The notes under the pieces are model-generated. The model was given only the letters and a program-made list of their open reading frames with translations. It ran no database searches and was not told the DNA's origin. The position numbers and the translations under genes were made by a program. From Pogona vitticeps (taxonomy: Eukaryota; Chordata; Lepidosauria; Squamata; Agamidae), in contig NC_135785.1 of NCBI RefSeq assembly GCF_051106095.1, positions 219,281,045 to 219,345,044 of the forward strand: 64,000 nt of DNA, in the 5' to 3' direction. Positions 26,901-37,628 of this stretch are shown here, piece after piece (position 1 is the first letter of the stretch; each line of letters opens with the position of its first letter).

Positions 26901-27830
26901 AGTAGTGTCGATAGGCAGAGGTCCAGTATAGGTAGTTGTTACCTGTACAGAAGATGCATGGACCTGTGGAAGTGCAGTGGGTTCAGAAGGTGGTAAGTGA
27001 ACCTGAAGCGATGGTCAAGATCTCTTTGGTATCAACGGCTGCTGTCCAGTTATGGGTTCAGAGAAATGACTCTTCTTACAAGATGGTTTATACGGCTTCA
27101 GTACCCAGGGTGGAAACATGCTGTCATCTTCAGACAAGGCTGGATAATATTCACAGGACTGTGGATGGTACTGAGGAGGAGAAGATGAGACCGATGCATC
27201 AGATGGATAATAATATATATACTGGGAACGCTTGGGTTCGATGTAGGGAACAGTATCAGGCTGCCAGTATCGGTACGGTCAATATCGATGGCATTTAACT
27301 GGAGGCTAACTTGATGGCCGGGAGGAGAGACTGCTCCTGGAGGAAGGATCTCAGGCCTTGTTGTCGGAGTTTTAGTGTCCATTTTGTGAAGTTTTTACAA
27401 AGTTGACAAAAAGCTGGTTTAATGGGATTCCCCAAGAAAAGACAGTGGTCGTGCCCATTGGACACTTGTTTGGGCATGAAGTACACCATTTAAATGGAGC
27501 CACAGGTGCCTTAAAAGGGGTGGGGAGGGAAAGGGGGGATGGTCAGAAAAGAAGGAAACAGCTTGAAAAGTCTCTTACTGTTTCCTTTCTGTTATTTAAC
27601 TCTTAGAAAGAAGCGAAAGAAGCGCAATCAGTTGGCGAACGAAGAGTTCGTAATGAGATGCAGCAGTGGCAAAAAGGAACTGGGGCAATTGCCAGGATGG
27701 GCAGAACACATGTACAAAGGGGGCGGTCTTGGCGAACACGTGATAAAGATCTAGAATATTCCGGAAACCTCTGCACAAGTGCAGTTTAAACCTTATGGTG
27801 TGCATTCACAGAGACCACAAAGAAGAACCC
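23935..27830 (-). mobile_element. DIRS-like (tyrosine-recombinase class) retroelement, broken fossil
   Basis: Read on the - strand, the parts are in DIRS order. A gag-like region lies at about 25.9-27.5 kb, with a CxxC-type N-terminal region and the typical motif LRRHACFRS...LPFDGTRLF. A reverse transcriptase lies at about 24.9-25.6 kb, with DGGLCPILDLQDLNYYI and FLYIDDWLL. An RNase H region lies at about 23.95-24.4 kb, with YINKQGGTHS and GTPHIDIFAT. These motifs are characteristic of vertebrate DIRS elements and not of Ty3 or retroviral polymerases. No tyrosine recombinase is recognisable at the low-coordinate end, so that part is missing or beyond recognition. The copy is broken in many places and looks moderately old. 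A 5' leader probably extends to about 27.83 kb. Confidence 0.8.
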
Positions 27831-27978
27831 CAAGTTCTTTTTGGAAACTACTATTAGGCAAGTTGCAGCCCTCAAGAAGATGTTGGACTGCAAAATTCAG
27901 TATCTCTCCTCATTCATAATGCTCACTAGGGCTGATCACTGTTGCAGTCCAAAAGATAAAGGGACAAAACTTGCTCTG

Positions 27979-28784
27979 TTTTTGTTGTTTAGTCATTAAA
28001 TCGTGTCTGACTCTTCGTGACCCCATGGACCAGAGGACACCAGGCTCTCCTGTCTTCCACTGCCTCCCAAAGTTTGGTCAAATTCATGTTGGTAGCTTCG
28101 ATGACACCATCCAACCATCTTGTCCTCTGTCGTCCCCTTCTCCTCTTGCCTTCACACTTTCCCAACATCAGGGACTTTTCCAGGGAGTTTTTAAGCAAGG
28201 TTCTCTGCTTTTTAAGATGCTGTCTAGGTTCGTCATTGCTTTCCTCCCAAGAACCAGGTGTCTTTTAATTTTGTGGCTGCTGTCCCCATCTGCAGTGATC
28301 ATAGAGCCCGAGAAAGTAAAATCTGTCCCTGCCTCCATATCTTCCCCTTCTATTTGCCAGGAGGTGATGGGACCACTGGCCATGAACTTAGTTGTTTTGA
28401 TGTTGAGCTTCAGACCATTTTTGGCACTCTCCTCTTTCACCCTCATTAAGAGGTTCTTTAATTCCTCCTCACTTTCTGAAGAGAGTGGTATCATCTGCAT
28501 ATCAGAGGTTGTTGGTATTTCTTCTGGCAATCTTAATTGGGATTCCTCCAGTCCTGCCTTTCGCATGATGTATTCCGCATATAAGTTTAAAAAGCAGGGA
28601 GACAATATATAGCCTTGTCATACTCCTTTCCCAATTTTGAACCAATCAGTTGTTCCATATCCAGTTCTATTGCTTCCTTTCCCACATATAGATTTCTCAG
28701 GAGATAGATAAGGTGGTCAGGCACTCCTATTTCTGTAAGAACTAGCCATAGTTTGTTGTGGTCCACACAGTCAAAGGCTTTTGC

Positions 28785-28815
<31 letters not shown>

Positions 28816-29112
28816 ATGTTTTTCTGGAACTCTCTGGCTTTCTCCAGAATCCAGTGCATATTAGCAATTTGGTCTCTAGTTCCTCTGCCCCTCTGAAATC
28901 CAGCTTGTACTTCTGGGAGTTCTCAGTCCACATACTGCAAAATCCTATTGGAGGATTTTGAGCATAACCTTGCTAGCATGTGAAATGAGTGCAATTGTGG
29001 AGTAGTTGGAGCATTCTTTAGCACTGCCCTTCTTTGGGATTAGGATGTAGACTGATCTTTTCCAATCCTCTGGCTACTCCCAAGTTTTCCAAACTTGCCG
29101 GCATGTTGCTCT
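27979..29112 (-). mobile_element. BovB (RTE clade) LINE, 3' part, copy 1
   Basis: The low-coordinate end carries the squamate BovB 3' terminus (TTGTTGTTTAGTCATTAAAT, then GTGTCTGACTCTTCGTGACC). The - strand encodes ORF2 reverse-transcriptase and C-terminal pieces: CVDHNKLWLVLTEIGVPDHL, KNGLKLNIKTTKFMASGPIT, and GKCEGKRRRGRQRTRWLDGV ending AWCPLVHGVTKSQTR. Compared with copy 2 (41,141-42,322), about 300 bases are missing between the RT core and the C-terminus, near 28,195-28,215. A GTA microsatellite has grown inside it at 28,785-28,815. It is 5'-truncated and frameshifted and cannot move by itself. Confidence 0.92.
28785..28815. repeat. (GTA)n microsatellite inside BovB
   Basis: About ten GTA units replace the segment that in copy 2 reads TGTGTAGTCAATGAAGCAG. 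It seems to be an expansion of a GTAGT seed within the element. Confidence 0.9.
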
Positions 29113-29119
29113 AGTCATT

Positions 29120-31310
29120 TATAAATTTATAATTCACCACAGTATAATTTATGTTGCCACATAAGGTAGGAATTCCCACAAGTACCTTTCCCCACCTCAG
29201 AAACATAACAGCAAAGGGGAAAACACACAATTTGCTGCCCTTTCAAGGCATTCAAAATCTACTGCCTGAGACTATTGCTTCACTCTGCTCTGGAGCAGAA
29301 GAAGGAAAGGGGAACGTAATGGAACTCAGAAGCTTTTAAAAAATACTCTCCTTCCTGTGTGGGATCTGAGGCGACAGGTATATTATACAGTACTTACCCA
29401 TACAAGTACTGTATAATGGGCTTATAACTGCCTCCAGAGGAAGGGAGAGGACACCCATCTTTTTTAAGGCAGGAAATATTCATTCTGTTTCAAGAAATAA
29501 GACACTTCTGCCACTCATCAGTAAACAGCAGCATCCAAAAAGTGAAAACACAAATCCTGTGGTGGATGCCAAGCAGCCTCTGCCTCCTGACCGATGCACT
29601 GCTAAGGGGACAGACAAACATTTTCAAGACTGAGATGGAGGCACCACTGATTGTAATCTATTTTGTAGCAACAACAAAAAAATGATACCTGACATTTGCT
29701 GACCATAACCATACCTTTTTATGATGTTGCCATCCAAAGATTCAAAATCTCTGATAACTTCTGAAAATCTTTTGTCAAGGCAGCAAACTGATAATCATCA
29801 GGGAAAAATGAGATGTAGAGAGGAGGTTTTTGAGCTGCAAATAGAATGAGATGTTATAAACCTTTCAAAAAGAAAAGAGAGAGAGAGAGATTTATAATGG
29901 AAACTTTAACAAACGTAACTATTTTAGCTGCCCAGCCAGGCACCATTATAATCTACAACATCTTTCCAATCAGTTGGAGCCATCTGAAAATATATATGAG
30001 CTAAAAATATAGTCAGTCAGAAGTGAGCAAATAGGAAGAAATTTTAAGGAAGAAACAGGTGTCACTTGGAAGCAACATTTGAAAAGAGACATGCTATTGG
30101 TTTAATGTATTCCAACAGCCATTCACAAATGAAACGGGAAAAATCCTATAGCAAAATGCATTGTGTGTAAGAAGAACTGTTCATGCAGTTTTTGCAGTTT
30201 TCTGGACATCTGTTATGCACTGAAGTGCATGCGCAAGTGCACAACCTGGGCACATCCAAGCACATGACAGTAATCAGAGTGATCATAGCTATCGGTTATA
30301 TAATTTCTCCTCTACACTCAACAATTGCAATAGGATTGTGGCTAAAATATTGCTAAAATATTTTGAAGGTGTCAGAATGTTCCAATTGTCGCTTACAAGT
30401 GCATTATATGTCTATTCAGAAGCATGTCCCATTAAATTCAATTGGACCTATTTTTAAGAAAGAATTTTTAAAATTTCATCACACTAAGTCCTATACACTA
30501 AGATTTTCTCTGATTCATTCTTTTTCTTAAAACTAGGTTCTGTCTGACTCCAAACAAAAATGATCCATTGGTGCTTTTGACTTAAGGACCTTTTGCACCT
30601 CCACTCCCCAACATAGTCACACAATTCCACCCATGACCCCAAGGGATTATATTTTCTGAAAATAACACACATGCAACAGCTGGGAAGATCAGAAATGACT
30701 TGAATGCACATACCATGATCCCTAAGACAAGGCTAAAGCCCCCTTTCTTCTATCTGTTGCCAAATCCCTTACCCACATCAAACAGTGGGGCAGCAATTAA
30801 AATAGAAAGTAGTTAAGAGGGGGTTGAGAAATATGTCTGTTCACAAGCCATGTGCTTCACTTACGTCAACTGCATGTTAAATCAGGCTTCTGGAAGCAAA
30901 TAAATGATTAAGATTCAACATGTTCTTATCAGCTCCTCACTTCATACAACACTGAGAGGTTTGCATTTAAGAGGGGCTTCAGAGATTTTTGTAACATTTC
31001 CTTTACCTATAAATATACAAGTGGAGCCTGACTGAAACTTAAGAACTATGGGTGCCTTGAGAAAGCAAATATCTCCAAGTGATAGCCATGTTAGTTCTTT
31101 GCAACAAGAAGCAAAGTATAATCTCACTTTAAAGATTAATGAGCTTTATCTGGTATAACTTCTCATGGATGGCAACCCACTTCAAGAGATACATAGAGTG
31201 TTACCTGAGCAGGTTGATTTTTGATGGAAAGGGAAAGTGAGGCAATAGAAATGAAAAGATACAACCATTATTATCTCAACACTAGTTGTTAACACACTGC
31301 CTTTGAGGCC
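29120..31310. other. Intergenic, little recognised
   Basis: No gene is seen. A perfect 14-base inverted repeat with an 8-base loop lies at 29,382-29,417. A worn copy of the short palindromic repeat lies near 30,405-30,455 (TCTATTCAGAAGCATGTCCC). A GA-rich run occurs at 29,870-29,890. Confidence 0.5.
29382..29417. repeat. Perfect 14-bp inverted repeat
   Basis: ATTATACAGTACTT and AAGTACTGTATAAT flank an 8-base loop. There is no coding context. It could be the remnant of a palindromic MITE end or a chance hairpin. Confidence 0.85.
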
Positions 31311-31318
31311 TGACAAAT

Positions 31319-31710
31319 AAAGATAGGCACCAACCAGTTCATCCCAGTTTGTCCCAGTTCATAAAGACAGCAGCACAGGTGCTGCTGCTCCACTCTCTGC
31401 CTCCTCTACCTGAAACAGCCATTCACCAGGCCTAGCTTGCTTGTTTTTTCTACTTCCTCAGCTAATCTGCCAGTCAGAAGCAACAGCACAGACTTCTCCG
31501 ACCTGCCCTTTTGTCTGAGTGGGAGACCAGCCAAGAGGGTAATGCAGAGAAACCTGAGCTGTTGCCAGGACTAGAAAATCAGTTGAGGGGGTGGGGGAAA
31601 AAAACAAGCAAGCTGTGCCTGCTTGAGCCAGAGCAGGCCGGGGAGGGGAGCAGCAGCACCTGGCCTGCCACCTCTACAAACTGGGACAAATGAATTCATG
31701 CCCATTTCTA
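31319..31710. mobile_element. Third copy of the 7.4-kb MITE family, diverged
   Basis: Left end AGATAGGCACCAACCAGTTC and right end ATGAATTCATGCCCATTTCT are imperfect inverted repeats (compare CAGTTTGTCCCAG with its inverse CTGGGACAAA). The interior has the shared CTCTGCCTCCTCTACC and CTGAGTGGGAGACCAGC motifs. It has no coding capacity. Confidence 0.6.
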
Positions 31711-31894
31711 CTGATAAGACATCCTCATTTGGAAACCAAGTACAGCGGCATGAATAGGTAAAGTGCTTGGTTCAATTTTTAAGAACAAATTTGGAGGAAG
31801 AAGTATCATTTGCATTCAGTGATGCTTTTGCAAAAATGCTTTTGCAAAAATGTACACAAACACATGCTGTACTCTGCACTGGGCAAGAGGCTGC

Positions 31895-31945
31895 ACGTCA
31901 CTAGATGAACTCCAAGAACCCTTCCAATGCTATGATTCTACAGCC
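31895..31945 (+). mobile_element. CR1-like LINE 3' tail fragment
   Basis: CACTAGATGAACTCCAAGAA followed by CCCTTCCAATGCTATGATTC matches the well-known end of amniote CR1 elements (TGATGACCTCCAAGGTCCC, then TTCCAACTCTATGATTCTA). Only the tail remains. Confidence 0.65.
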
Positions 31946-32254
31946 ACTACAAGGAACCTAGCAAAGAAAGAACAGCATGCTCCACCCTTCTGCTGCACAC
32001 CTGCAAGACACGGGGCCGAGACTGTTTCAAAATATTTCCTGGAGAAGAAAGAGTAAATGTCTTACTCAAGTCAAAAAGCTCGTATCTCCCAAGCCTATTA
32101 TGTTATTTTGGTTCCTGGAACAGAAAAATAGCACAAAATCTCCCTTTTCTTGAAGTAAATACTGAACACACACAAAAACAGAGATTCCTTTATTGCCCTC
32201 CTGTGAAGTCCAGAATCAGTTCACAGAAGTAACTGCCTCAGGTGGGGAATCTAC

Positions 32255-32365
32255 ATGGCCTTTCAAATATTGCAAGACTGTGACTCCCATCATCCTTAGC
32301 CAATATAAGCAATGGTAATGGATCATGGGAGTGACAGTCCAGCAAAATCTGAAAGGTCACAGGAT
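32255..32365. mobile_element. hAT-like fold-back fragment
   Basis: GACTGTGACTCCCATCATCC is mirrored about 40 bases later by GGATCATGGGAGTGACAGTC. This is the layout of a common reptile and bird fold-back MITE ('actacaactcccatcatcc ... gatgggagttgtagt'). It is non-coding. Confidence 0.55.
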
Positions 32366-32369
32366 CCCT

Positions 32370-33700
32370 GCCCTGTCTGGTTCTCAGTCAGGCCTCTTGA
32401 ACTCCATTACCCCAAAGGCGTTGAGGTTCAAGCACAAATCTTGAGGTTAAGACACAATATACTGTGTTTTAAAATACTGAAACTGTATGAGGTTTTGACA
32501 TGATTTCATTGATTGTATCCTGAGATCCATCAATACAGAACAGGTAAATGCTTGAATAAATACATACTTACAAAAACAATGCTTCTTATATCTAGTTCTT
32601 TTCACCACTGCCATGACTACTTGGGCAAAGCCACTTATCTGTGGCATTAAATACAAAAAATATATAATAAAGGAATAAAGTAGAACTATCCAGTTAAACA
32701 CAATATAATAGAGAGACCAAGATTTAGTTTAAAAATTAAAAAAAGTGCAGGGGGTCTGTTGACCGAGGGTCAGCATTGTGTAATGTCAAACCTACCATGG
32801 AAACTGGTAATCATATGAAAATTCTATGTGATTTGATAACAAAAGAATTGTTGAGCAGGCCCAACACTTTCCACAGCCTATGTTCAGTCAGAGAAATCTC
32901 TAAGAAACTCAGAAAGGAATACGTCTTTATTCAGCAGATTTCCCCCCCCCCCCAACAAGCTTATTGGGTGCTGAACTGTGTTTCTTAGGTATTTCTTCTT
33001 CCACATAGAAAATGAACAGAGGGTTTCCCCTATAATTCCAAAGACTTTAACAGCAAAACCATCTCTTTTCAAAACCCACCATTTCCCTCTACTGGACAGA
33101 AAGAGTGAACACATTTCATAAGACCTGCACTCTGGATTCTTTCTAAATATTACTGAAAGCCCTACCCCATTTGACAAGTGGGACTAACAGAACACGGGCC
33201 TCTTGCCAATGGCAACACTCCCCCCCGCCGCCCGTTTCTTGACATTTGCAGCAGGAAAAACAACTGAAGAGATATAGAGGTGAGCACATTATGTGAAATT
33301 GCACCACAGAAGCCTCTTTAAAATGTTCACTTCACAGTGACAGGATCTGTTAGCCACCCTGGGACAAGCCCAACCTGAGTCATTTTGCTGCCTGAGACAC
33401 AAGACAAAAAGGCACCAAACTCCACTGAATATACAGAAGATGACCAGTTGTTCCATGTGATTTTAATTCTGTTAGCAGAACAGAACCTTTCATTCTCCCA
33501 GAGACCTTTGGGTAGAGTGGGTGGCATATAAGTTAAATAAATAAATGGAGGACGACAGGATAGCTGGGGGGGGACACAGAGCAGGCTGCATAGTGCCCAG
33601 GCAGCTCTGCACTCTAACCCCCTACCATTACTCTTTACCCTCTAAGCATTTCTTCCTAGAAGCAGCTGCTTCACTCTGCCCAATGGCTGAGTCAGTCCTG
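32370..33700. other. Intergenic, nothing clear
   Basis: No gene is recognised. A C-run lies at 32,941-32,953 and another near 33,220. The stretch ending TGGCATATAAGTTAAATAAA at about 33,522-33,543 resembles the 3' end of an L2/CR1-type element. Confidence 0.45.
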
Positions 33701-33703
33701 TCC

Positions 33704-33872
33704 ATGGTAAAGGCAAAGGTTCCCCTTGACATTTAGCCCAGTTGTGTCCAACTCTCGGGGGCAGTGCTCATCCCCATTTCCAACCCATACAGCTAGCGTT
33801 TGTCTGAAGACAATCTTCCGTGGTCACGTGGCCAGCGCGACTAGACACGGAACGCCGTTACCATGAGCCATT
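33704..33872. mobile_element. Reptile interspersed repeat (LINE/SINE 3'-type)
   Basis: ATGGTAAAGGCAAAGGTTCC, then CCTTGACATTTAGCCCAGTT, GTGTCCAACTCTCGGGGGCA and the well-kept TGGTCACGTGGCCAGCGCGA. I recognise this as a common repeat of squamate genomes, but cannot place it in a named family with certainty. Confidence 0.6.
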
Positions 33873-33975
33873 TGTAAATCCAAGCAACACCTCAAGACCT
33901 GATTGGCTTTCCCAACCAAGTAAAGGCTGGGGAGGGAGCATTCACACACATGCCTAGAACAGATATTCAGCAATA

Positions 33976-34231
33976 CAGTGGGGTCTTGACTTGAGAACTT
34001 AATCCGTATTGGAAGGCGGTTCTCAAGTCAAAAAGTCTGTAAGTCAAGTCTCCATTGACCTACAGTGCATTGAAAACCGATTAATCCTGTAACAGGCCGT
34101 TATTGTTCCATTTTGGTTTTTTTCTGGTCTGTAAGTCAAATCTCAGTCTGGAAGTCAAACCTAAATTTTGTGGCCAGAGAAGTCTGTAACTCAAAAAGTC
34201 TGTAAGCCGTCTGTAAGTCAAGGGTCCACTG
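33976..34231 (+). mobile_element. Tigger/pogo-like MITE, copy 1
   Basis: Terminal inverted repeats CAGTGG(G/A)(G/C)TCTTGACTT at the left and AAGTCAAGGGTCCACTG at the right, with TA on both sides (33,974-33,975 and 34,232-34,233). Further inner repeats of the 'AAGTCTGTAAGTCAAG' type fill the element. The TA target and CAGTG-type ends fit the pogo/Tigger branch of Tc1/mariner. No transposase is present. A second, opposite-facing copy is nested in a SINE at 51,699-51,958. Confidence 0.75.
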
Positions 34232-34367
34232 TACCAATGAAGAGAAGAAGCCCATTTTTAAACAGATGAGTGAAGTGCCAATAACTCCAATGGGAAGATG
34301 TACACGTTACAAGAGTTTCTGGCTGACCCGAAGAAGCAAGTCCCATCTCAAAAGTGTTCATAGATAG

Positions 34368-34600
34368 CAGTGATGGTGAACCTTTTTGAGCCCAAGTGCC
34401 CAAACTGCAACACTAAATCAACTTATTTATTTCAAAGTGCCAATACTGCAATTAAAACCTGAATGCTGAGGTTTTAGTTTAGAAAAACAACTGCCCCTGC
34501 ACTGCAAGGGTTAAATGCTTGCTTCCCCACACCCCGATGGGCGGTATTAACAAATAAATACATACTGGTGGGGCAATCTGCCTTCCAGTGGGAGGGAGTT
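34368..34600 (+). mobile_element. hAT-like element, left part (copy 1)
   Basis: It starts CAGTGATGGTGAACCTTTTT and stays parallel with the complete copy at 36,718-37,156 for about 200 bases (AAGTGCCCAAACTGCAACAC, TTTCAAAGTGCCAATACTGC). It then diverges after AATACATACTGG near 34,567. The right terminus is not present. The 8 bases before it are ATAGATAG. Confidence 0.75.
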
Positions 34601-35038
34601 CCAAAGGCTGGGAGACTCTTTGAAACACAGCTGCATCTTTGATAGTGCAGGGATGGTGTTAATATACTTGTGTTTCAAACACTTAGGTTGTTTTCTTAAC
34701 GGGCTCCTTATAATATCTTTTTCATGGCAAGGGCAAGAAAAAAATGTCCAAAAAGAAGCAAAAAAAGCATCAAAGGCTTCATTGTATGACTGTGCCCATC
34801 CTTATTCATTTATTAATTTTATTTTCCCCCTATCTCAGGGCTTAGGAACGTTCCTTTTGGTGTAAATTCTGGAAGATAACTTTTTGGAGCACCAGCCTAG
34901 AATCCTGTCAGAAGGCCAACATGAGGAGATTTAACAATCAGAGGTATTGGTCACAGAGGATACATTAATAGGCCACAAATTAAAAAAAATCATGCAAAAT
35001 GTAAGCTTTTGTGGATGAATTACACGATCAGAGGGACT

Positions 35039-36090
35039 GTTGACATCATCTTCAGGACTCAGCCAATCCCAAGGGTGCTGCTGCTGCCTTGGGAACCCAA
35101 CCCCACTCTCCTGGGTCTTTGTGACCTCACAGAGTCCCACCTCTCTGCTGGCAGATAAAAGGGGATTGATGGGCAGGGCAGGAGACCAGAAGGGAGGCCA
35201 GTGGCCAGTCTGGCAGAGAGAGGAGCAGCAGCAGCTGCAGGGGACCGAGCCCTTCTGCCCAAGGCAAGTTATCTCATGAAAGCAGATGAATTTGCTAAGT
35301 GGGCTTGCGAGTTAACAGCTGAAGGCTGGCGGAGATCCGTGGCTTGAAGCCGGCTGATGTTGGTGATGGACCCAGGGGGAAGTTGGTGGACGTTGGCAGA
35401 CAGAATCTGGTGGAATCTCCCTGTGGAAGCTGGCTAAGGCCGCAAGGTGGAGGCCGGCAGAGGTTGGCAGATGAAGCCGGGGACGTTAGCCTCCTGAAAC
35501 CAGCTGGCGGAAGCTTGGTGGATATCGGTGGATGGAAGCCCGAGTGTGTGTGTGAATGGCTGGTGGAGTGAAGGTGTGTGTGTGTGTGTTGGGGTGTGGC
35601 TGGTGTGTGTGTGTGAATGTGTGTGTGAATGGGCTGGCTGGCGTTCCGTGGGGATTTCGCCGGGGTGTGCATGTGACCCAAATATTCAGGAGCTGGCTGA
35701 GGCTGGCTTCAGAAGCGGAGTGGAAGAGATGAACGGGTGGATATTCCTGGTGGAAGCCAGTGGATGTTGGCAGGCAGAACTTCGGAAGGAAGCTGCCAGA
35801 ACATTGGTTGGTGGACACGCCTGGGTAGAAGCTGGTTGACAGCAGTGGACGAGCTTGCCCCTTAGTTGCTTCTCTCTCTCGTAGGGCCCGAAGTGTCCTC
35901 TTCCCCAGGTGGATGCGAGGGACCAGAAGGCAGGCATCCTGCTGGAGCTGAACCAGGCCATTGTCTCCGCTGAGGATACCCATTTAGCCTCTTTTCCAAA
36001 CCCAATAAAAGAAATTTCCGGAATGGTTTTGAAGTGCTGTCTTGTTTATCAGGGGCTGTCACGGGATTATCTTCCGCATCCCCTCATTAT
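35039..36090 (+). other. Unclassified unit with LTR-like signals and an internal degenerate repeat
   Basis: An AGATAAAAGG TATA-like box is at about 35,152-35,161. A stretch of imperfect, roughly 40-50 base units built on GGTGGA(C/T)GTTGGCAG and GCCGGC runs from about 35,300 to 35,850, interrupted by GTGTGT tracts. An AATAAA signal is at 36,004-36,009. The order TATA box, long transcribed part, AATAAA is what a long terminal repeat of a retroelement fossil would show, but no terminal target duplication or coding part is seen. A SINE-like or host-transcript origin is equally possible. Open frames of 75 to 165 codons in it are low-complexity. Confidence 0.3.
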
Positions 36091-36717
36091 ATCTGGGGCC
36101 CAATGCCTGGGGTGGGTCTTTGTCAAGTCATGGTGTGGGGCCTTGTGATGTCACAGGAATTGGGAACATAATATTTCCCCATGCATGAATGAGCTAGGCA
36201 TTGTGGGTTCCCTGTCTGAGCTCCTAAGCAAGTATATTATGTGTCGTGTTGGACAGACACAGGAAGATGGTGAGCCCTGGTGCCATTTGGAGAGGGTTGG
36301 AGTTGGGTACCCAAACATTATAGCCACCATGTAACAATAAATGAGACTCGCTCCTTCCCTTCCACCACTGCTCCTCACATTTGTTTGCCTCGCCTGGAGA
36401 TTCAGGGGAGCCCAGCCATTGCCTGGCACAGCAGCTCATTCTCTGAGACCTGGCAAGCCTCACCTTCATCATCAATACCATGAGCACTCCATGGACTTGC
36501 AGAGTACAAGTGGGGAGAAAATATGCCACTTCAAAGAAGCTTCCAGTCCAACCTCTCACACCAGTGCCACAACCAAGGAAATGGAGATGGACAATGATTT
36601 GGAGATGAGCGTACATTAAAATTCACATGGATCCATGCCATGGAGAGATGGCAAAAAAAACAGTGATACTGCAAAATCTGCTGCTTCAGGGCAGTGGCTG
36701 CCTCTGAGTGCCTAGTG

Positions 36718-37156
36718 CAGTGATGGTGAACCTTTTTTGAGCCTGAGTGCCCAAACTGCAACACAAAATCAACTTATTTATTTCAAAGTGCCAATATTGC
36801 AATTAAAACCCGAATGCTGACGTTTTAGTTTAGAAAAAACAACTGCTCCTGTACTGTAAGGGTTAAATGCTTGCACTAATTGATGCTTTGCAGTACTATT
36901 AATGCTTTGTTAATACGGCCCCCATGGGCTGTATTAACAAATAAATACTTACTGGTCCTCCAATCCTCTCTTGGGCTAGACTGGTAATGGTCATTATTGC
37001 ACCCTTCCACTGGACCACTGCACCGGCAGAGGGGAGTGCCGAAATCTGGGATCGGAGGACGGTTAAGTATTTCTCTATGGTGACTTATGGCTCGTGTGCC
37101 CACAGAGAGAACTCTGTGCCAGCTGTGGCACGTGTGCCATAGGTTCGCCATCACTG
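36718..37156 (+). mobile_element. hAT-like MITE, complete copy 2
   Basis: Starts CAGTGATGGTGAACCTTTTT and ends GGTTCGCCATCACTG, imperfect inverse of the start, as in hAT superfamily elements. The interior of about 440 bases codes for nothing recognisable. The 8 bases after it are ATATATAG, matching 7 of 8 of the bases before copy 1 (ATAGATAG at 34,360-34,367), whereas the 8 bases before copy 2 (GCCTAGTG) do not match. This suggests that copy 1, the intervening 2.1 kb and copy 2 moved as one unit. Confidence 0.75.
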
Positions 37157-37628
37157 ATATATAGCATTTCATAGATCGATAAAGTTCAGTGGGCATTATT
37201 GAGAAGAAGTGGTCTTCCGTCCACAGTTGGGCACAATGATGGGGAAATGAGCAGTAGCCAGAACTATCTTAGCATGTGGTATACTTTATGCAGCCAACTT
37301 CCAGTCTTCTCTATCTAAACAGTGTTGCACCTCATTTCATAATACTAAAATCAGTACGATATACAAGAGGTAGCTGTCTGATGGTGATTTAACTGTTGGA
37401 ATAGAGTAGCAGAGCATACAGTGAATGATCTATTAGGGGTGAGTTTTTTGGGGGGTTGGATTTTGTTTGTCTGTTTTGCAGGGGATTCCAGCTCCCAGAA
37501 TCCTCCAGGCAGAATTGATGGGACCATGTGCACAAAAAGCACTACATGAAACACACAGGAAGAACACGCCTTTGACACAGAATGCAGTTTAGAGAGATAA
37601 GACACAGCCAGCTATACATATATGTACA

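Noticed and set aside
35295-35983. Overlapping frames of 75 to 165 codons in the GC-rich unit
   Set aside because: They arise from the degenerate repeat and GTGTGT tracts, and the frames on both strands are equally open.
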